Source of the DNA: Paenibacillus sp. J5C2022
GTDB taxonomy: Bacteria > Bacillota > Bacilli > Paenibacillales > Paenibacillaceae
DNA: 64,000 nucleotides
Assembly: GCF_025567625.1 (NCBI RefSeq)
Contig: NZ_JAOQJC010000005.1
Span: forward strand, 62,001-126,000
Reading direction: 5' to 3'
The notes beneath the pieces are model-generated. The model had not been told where the DNA came from. It ran no database searches and was given only the letters and a program-made list of their open reading frames with translations. Positions 61,199 through 64,000 of this stretch are shown piece by piece; the first letter of the stretch is position 1, and each line of letters opens with the position of its first letter. Made by a program: the position numbers and the translations under genes.

Positions 61199-62059
61199 AT
61201 GAGAATTATTAACTATATGAATTTGTACAATCATCCGGTCCAGCTCTCCTTCCAAAGAGACCGAACGGAAGAATTTCTGGAAATCTATCATGCCCATCAA
61301 GGGCTTGAGCTGCTGTATGTCCACGAGGGTCATGGCCAGGTCATCGTCAACCAGCAAATTTTGCAGCTGTCGCCGGGCTGCCTCGTCTGTTTTCAACCGT
61401 TCCAGCTGCACCGTATTCAAATGCGAATTGGACCGGAATCGCGATATGTCCGATCCCTGTTCGTATTCGAACCGTCATCGCTGGAGCCGACGCTTGCCGC
61501 ATTCCCTTCACTCAGGTCGTTCTTCCATCGGATCTGGAAGGAACCGCAGCAGGCGCCGCAGCTATTCACGGGGCTTCCCCGGCATTATGTCGATGGGATG
61601 TTCGAAGACTACAAGGGGCGGATTCGGAAAGCGCCGGAGGAGCTGCTGCTGGAGGAGCAAATGCTGTTCCTCGTCGCGCTGCTGCATATGCTGAGAAGCC
61701 ATCAAGGCCCGATGAAAGAAGAAGACTTGTCCCGCCCCCTTACATCTTCGGTCGCGGAGCAAGTCATGCAATGGATGGAGAAGCATTATATGGAAGCGTT
61801 CGAATTGAAGCGGCTGGCGGCAGCGCTCCATCTTTCGCCGAATTACGTATCCGGCGTCTTCCGTCAGACGACGGGGACAAGCATAACGGAATATTTGACA
61901 GCCAGGCGAATCCGGCAAGCGTGTCTGCTGCTGAAGTCGTCCGATATGCCGATGCAAGAGATCGGGCGGGCGATCGGACTGTCGGGAAGCTCCTACTTCT
62001 GCAATTTGTTCAAGAAGCATGTCGGGATTAGTCCCTATCGCTATAAGCGATCTAACTAG
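61199..62059 (+). CDS. AraC-family regulator of the glycan cluster
   Basis: A 286-residue regulator. The N-terminal cupin binds the effector (HAHQGLELLYVHEGHGQVIV, FQLHRIQM). The C-terminal double helix-turn-helix spans about 185-286 with LKRLAAALHLSPNYVSGVFR and IGRAIGLSGSSYFCNLFKKH, ending GISPYRYK. It starts at ATG 61199 after CGGAGG, 121 bp from the divergent GH88 gene. By position it should respond to a sugar from the same polysaccharide and activate the five enzyme genes. Confidence 0.88.
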   Translation: MRIINYMNLYNHPVQLSFQRDRTEEFLEIYHAHQGLELLYVHEGHGQVIVNQQILQLSPGCLVCFQPFQLHRIQMRIGPESRYVRSLFVFEPSSLEPTLAAFPSLRSFFHRIWKEPQQAPQLFTGLPRHYVDGMFEDYKGRIRKAPEELLLEEQMLFLVALLHMLRSHQGPMKEEDLSRPLTSSVAEQVMQWMEKHYMEAFELKRLAAALHLSPNYVSGVFRQTTGTSITEYLTARRIRQACLLLKSSDMPMQEIGRAIGLSGSSYFCNLFKKHVGISPYRYKRSN

Positions 62060-62073
62060 ATGCATTCGATCAT

Positions 62074-62610
62074 TCACAAGCCGCGCTCCCTGCGCTCCCT
62101 CTGCTCCCGAAGCGCTTCCGTCCGTGCCCGGATCACATCCGTTCGGTCTCTGAGCCGATGACGGTCAATAAGAGATTCGTCTTCCATCCTGCTGGGAGCT
62201 CCCCATTCGACCCCCAGGCCGGAGCTATGGACGAGACACTGATTGTACAATTCGTTATCCTCTATCGGAAGATTCATGTCTTCGAATGGAGAATCCGGCT
62301 CGGCTGCCGCAGCTATTCTCTGCATCAGCCGAGCCAACAAGCTTGCACGTTCAAGCCCTAGCAAGCGAATGTCATCGTTATCCAGCTTCCGATAAGCGGA
62401 TTCGTACATTTTGACGGCGCCTCTGAGATTGCCCCTTCGTTCATGATACTGCCCTACTGCCAGCTGAATAAGACCGACCCACAGTTCGGACCGGCCGTCG
62501 TCGGGATGCGCCTTCCAATACTCCTCCAGCAATTCATGGCATTCGAAATAATCTCTCGTCGCATGAAATTCCGTCAAATAAGCAATATAAGATTGAGGAT
62601 AATGATTCAT
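62074..62610 (-). CDS. DUF309-domain protein
   Basis: A 178-residue helical protein. The DUF309 signature is FHATRDYFECHELLEEYWK followed by WVGLIQLAVGQYHERRGNLRG and YESAYRKL. The function is unknown. The C-terminal half is variable and charged. The start at 62610 has GAGGT seven bases upstream, and the longer frame to 62697 has no site. It converges on the AraC gene (14 bp apart) and is divergent from the Gly-rich membrane protein. Confidence 0.85.
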   Translation of the reverse strand: MNHYPQSYIAYLTEFHATRDYFECHELLEEYWKAHPDDGRSELWVGLIQLAVGQYHERRGNLRGAVKMYESAYRKLDNDDIRLLGLERASLLARLMQRIAAAAEPDSPFEDMNLPIEDNELYNQCLVHSSGLGVEWGAPSRMEDESLIDRHRLRDRTDVIRARTEALREQRERRERGL

Positions 62611-62732
62611 AATGCCACCTCGCGTAATCCATTCATTTTTTTGTGAAATTATGTTGAAACCCAAGTTTATATTAGCCGTAAAAGTAGAGGATAGCAATCA
62701 ATAGGCCAATGAAATCAGGAGGAGAAAGTGAA

Positions 62733-63170
62733 ATGAAGAAAGGACTACTCATTATGATGGCGTTAACCTTGTTTCTAACCCTTGGTTTTGGACAAGTGGC
62801 AGACGCCAAGCGCGGCGGCATCAAATCGAACAAGCAAAGCTTCACGCAAAACCCGAAAAAAACCGATAATGTGAACCAAAGCAATTCCGGCTCCAAAGCG
62901 GGAACGGCTGGCTCCACAGCTGCTACAAAGAAGTCCGGCGGCCTGTTCGGCGGCAGCAGCCTGATGAAGGGCCTGATGATCGGCGGTTTGGCCGGCATGC
63001 TGTTCGGCGGATTGTTCGGCGGCATGGGCGCATTCGGCGAAATTTTGGGCTTGATGGTCAACCTGCTTGCCATCTTTGCCATCATCATGCTTATCAGAGT
63101 CGCCTTCGTCTATTTGCGGAGCAAGCGCAACAACCCGCCTAGCCCGCCTAGCGAGCGGAGACCGTACTAA
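62733..63170 (+). CDS. Glycine-rich membrane protein, Tim44-like N-terminal region only
   Basis: A 145-residue protein with a signal peptide (cleavage likely after ADA, residue 25), a Ser/Lys/Gly/Asn-rich stretch (about 26-68), a glycine-rich hydrophobic region (GGLFGGSSLMKGLMIGGLAG) and a last helix at about 108-128 with a basic tail. The layout resembles the N-terminal half of Tim44-domain membrane proteins, but no Tim44 domain follows. It may be complete as such. The start has AGGAGG upstream. It is followed by yxcD after one base. Confidence 0.7.
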   Translation: MKKGLLIMMALTLFLTLGFGQVADAKRGGIKSNKQSFTQNPKKTDNVNQSNSGSKAGTAGSTAATKKSGGLFGGSSLMKGLMIGGLAGMLFGGLFGGMGAFGEILGLMVNLLAIFAIIMLIRVAFVYLRSKRNNPPSPPSERRPY

Positions 63171-63171
63171 A

Positions 63172-63459
63172 GTGAGAATTTACACGGACGAAATCATCAA
63201 TGCCGTCTGTCTGCATCTTGCGGAGCGCAGAGGCGTCCGTCCAACCGATATCGAGGTGCAACTGGCTTGGGACGAGGAATACGGCTACACCGCCGAAGTA
63301 TGGGTGGGCGGCCGCAGCCAATATCTCATCGAGTCGAACATGCGGGAGGCGATCGGTCAGTATATGTTCACGGAATATAACCGGCGCGTATTCCCTTCCG
63401 ATATCGAGCTGGGAGTAGACGAGGACTCTGGAGAATTCTGGGCGCAGATGAACGATTAA
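63172..63459 (+). CDS. yxcD: DUF2653 protein YxcD
   Basis: A 95-residue cytoplasmic protein of DUF2653 (Bacillus YxcD). It starts with GTG, giving RIYTDEIINAVCLHLAERRG, and has IEVQLAWDEEYGYTAEVW. The role is unknown. The gene begins 1 bp after the stop of the Gly-rich membrane protein with a GGAG about 11 bases upstream, so the two probably share one mRNA that ends at the terminator 36 bp downstream. Confidence 0.82.
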   Translation: MRIYTDEIINAVCLHLAERRGVRPTDIEVQLAWDEEYGYTAEVWVGGRSQYLIESNMREAIGQYMFTEYNRRVFPSDIELGVDEDSGEFWAQMND

Positions 63460-63494
63460 CGGGATTGCTATCACAATTTTAAATAATCCGGGAT

Positions 63495-63533
63495 ACGGCG
63501 GTGCAGCGACTCTGCACCGTCGTTCTTTTTTTT
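63495..63533 (+). terminator. Terminator after yxcD
   Basis: A 12-position stem ACGGCGGTGCAG/CTGCACCGTCGT with one G-U pair and a 5-nt loop is followed by TCTTTTTTTTG. Confidence 0.85.
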
Positions 63534-63636
63534 GTACGCCCGCTACTTCCACATATTTCATAGATTCCATCCTGCAACTCTCCCACTCTCCTTGCGTCTA
63601 ATAGATGAGAATAGATAGGAGAGTGATGAGAGAATA

Positions 63637-64000
63637 ATGATGAGAAGAGGATTACTCCTGCTGACGTCGGCGCTGCTGCTGCTGGGAACGTTCCTGATGC
63701 CGGCGGGTCAATCCGCAAACGCTGCCTCTTCCGGCAAAATGACCCAATATCGCGTCTACCAGTATGACAAGCCGCTGAAGGAATTCGCGGGACGCGGGGA
63801 TGCGATCCGCTATGCCGAACGGTTCAGCTACAGTCATGTAGAGACCATTCCGGACAGAGGATGGGTATGGGACAACTTCCCTGAGTACAAGGTGTACTAT
63901 AATGGCGGACAATCCGATTCCACGCTGGAATTCCGAACGTATGACCAAGCGATTGCCACTGCGCAATCGCTGGAAAACGCCCATATAAGAGCCTTGGAGA
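63637..64000 (+). CDS. Secreted protein with YRVY-type repeats, 3' end outside the window
   Basis: The first 121 codons are visible. A signal peptide of about 30 residues (LLLLTSALLLLGTFLMPAG, cleavage near ANA) is followed by two related units, one from YRVYQYDKPLKEFAG to GWVWDNFPE and the next from YKVYYNGGQSDSTLEF to LENAHIRALE. Similar repeats occur in secreted Paenibacillus proteins ahead of a hydrolase domain, so this may be an N-terminal wall-binding or spacer region. The catalytic part, if any, lies beyond the window. The start may be either ATG of ATGATG. Confidence 0.75.
   Translation, partial: MMRRGLLLLTSALLLLGTFLMPAGQSANAASSGKMTQYRVYQYDKPLKEFAGRGDAIRYAERFSYSHVETIPDRGWVWDNFPEYKVYYNGGQSDSTLEFRTYDQAIATAQSLENAHIRALE

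Overview
The window looks like chromosomal DNA of a spore-forming, moderately GC-rich Firmicute, most probably Paenibacillus or a close relative. The evidence is the gene set (spoVK, cotE, GlnR plus type I glutamine synthetase, YneA and YnzC next to LexA, MrfAB, Hfq, MutS/MutL) and a gene order close to the Bacillus cotE-mutS-mutL-miaA-hfq-spoVK-ynbB-glnR-glnA-lexA block. Most genes lie on the minus strand. No rRNA, tRNA, prophage, insertion sequence or CRISPR array was seen.

Layout. 1-584 is the 3' part of thiN. 633-3016 is a MutS2-like gene that lacks the Smr domain, preceded by a promoter, an 8-codon mini-ORF, a structured leader and two intrinsic terminators. 3026-8448 holds a BCCT osmolyte transporter, an OmpR-type two-component system and a Ser/Thr kinase fused to a MinD/ParA-like domain. 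8546-16343 is a nucleic-acid maintenance stretch: an RlmM-type 2'-O-methyltransferase overlapping a cyclic-phosphate-processing receiver protein, an Fpg-like protein without the catalytic proline, a NagD-type phosphatase, the MrfB/MrfA repair pair and RNase Z. 16463-20585 pairs metH with the divergent mtnD. 22050-23654 is the SOS hub (ynzC, yneA, lexA). 23909-39139 is the conserved core: glnA, glnR, ynbB, spoVK, ydcF-like, DUF402, PBP1A, hfq, miaA, a methyltransferase, mutL and mutS.

39140-42523 separates mutS from cotE, which are neighbours in Bacillus. It holds a nested repeat array, an ArsR/SRPBCC pair, a broken VOC gene and a very GC-rich amidoligase-fold gene. After cotE come a small membrane protein, an aromatic acid exporter homologue, an SsuABC/ThiXYZ-type ABC importer, an M32 carboxypeptidase, a YqkB-like protein, a decayed DinB-like gene and a phosphodiesterase-like lipoprotein. 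51766-62059 is a carbohydrate locus: five glycan-degrading enzymes (alginate-lyase-like, GH95-like, GH2, GH95, GH88) divergent from an AraC regulator. The enzymes have no signal peptides and no transporter lies in the locus. The window ends with DUF309, a Gly-rich membrane protein, YxcD and the start of a secreted repeat protein.

The strongest candidate for something undescribed is the leader of the Smr-less MutS2 paralogue at about 2607-3016. The mini-ORF forms one strand of the closing stem of a nested RNA fold, and two strong terminators lie before the gene. MutS2 of Bacillus has been reported as a sensor of collided ribosomes, so control by ribosome-mediated attenuation is an attractive inference. 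It is not shown by the sequence.
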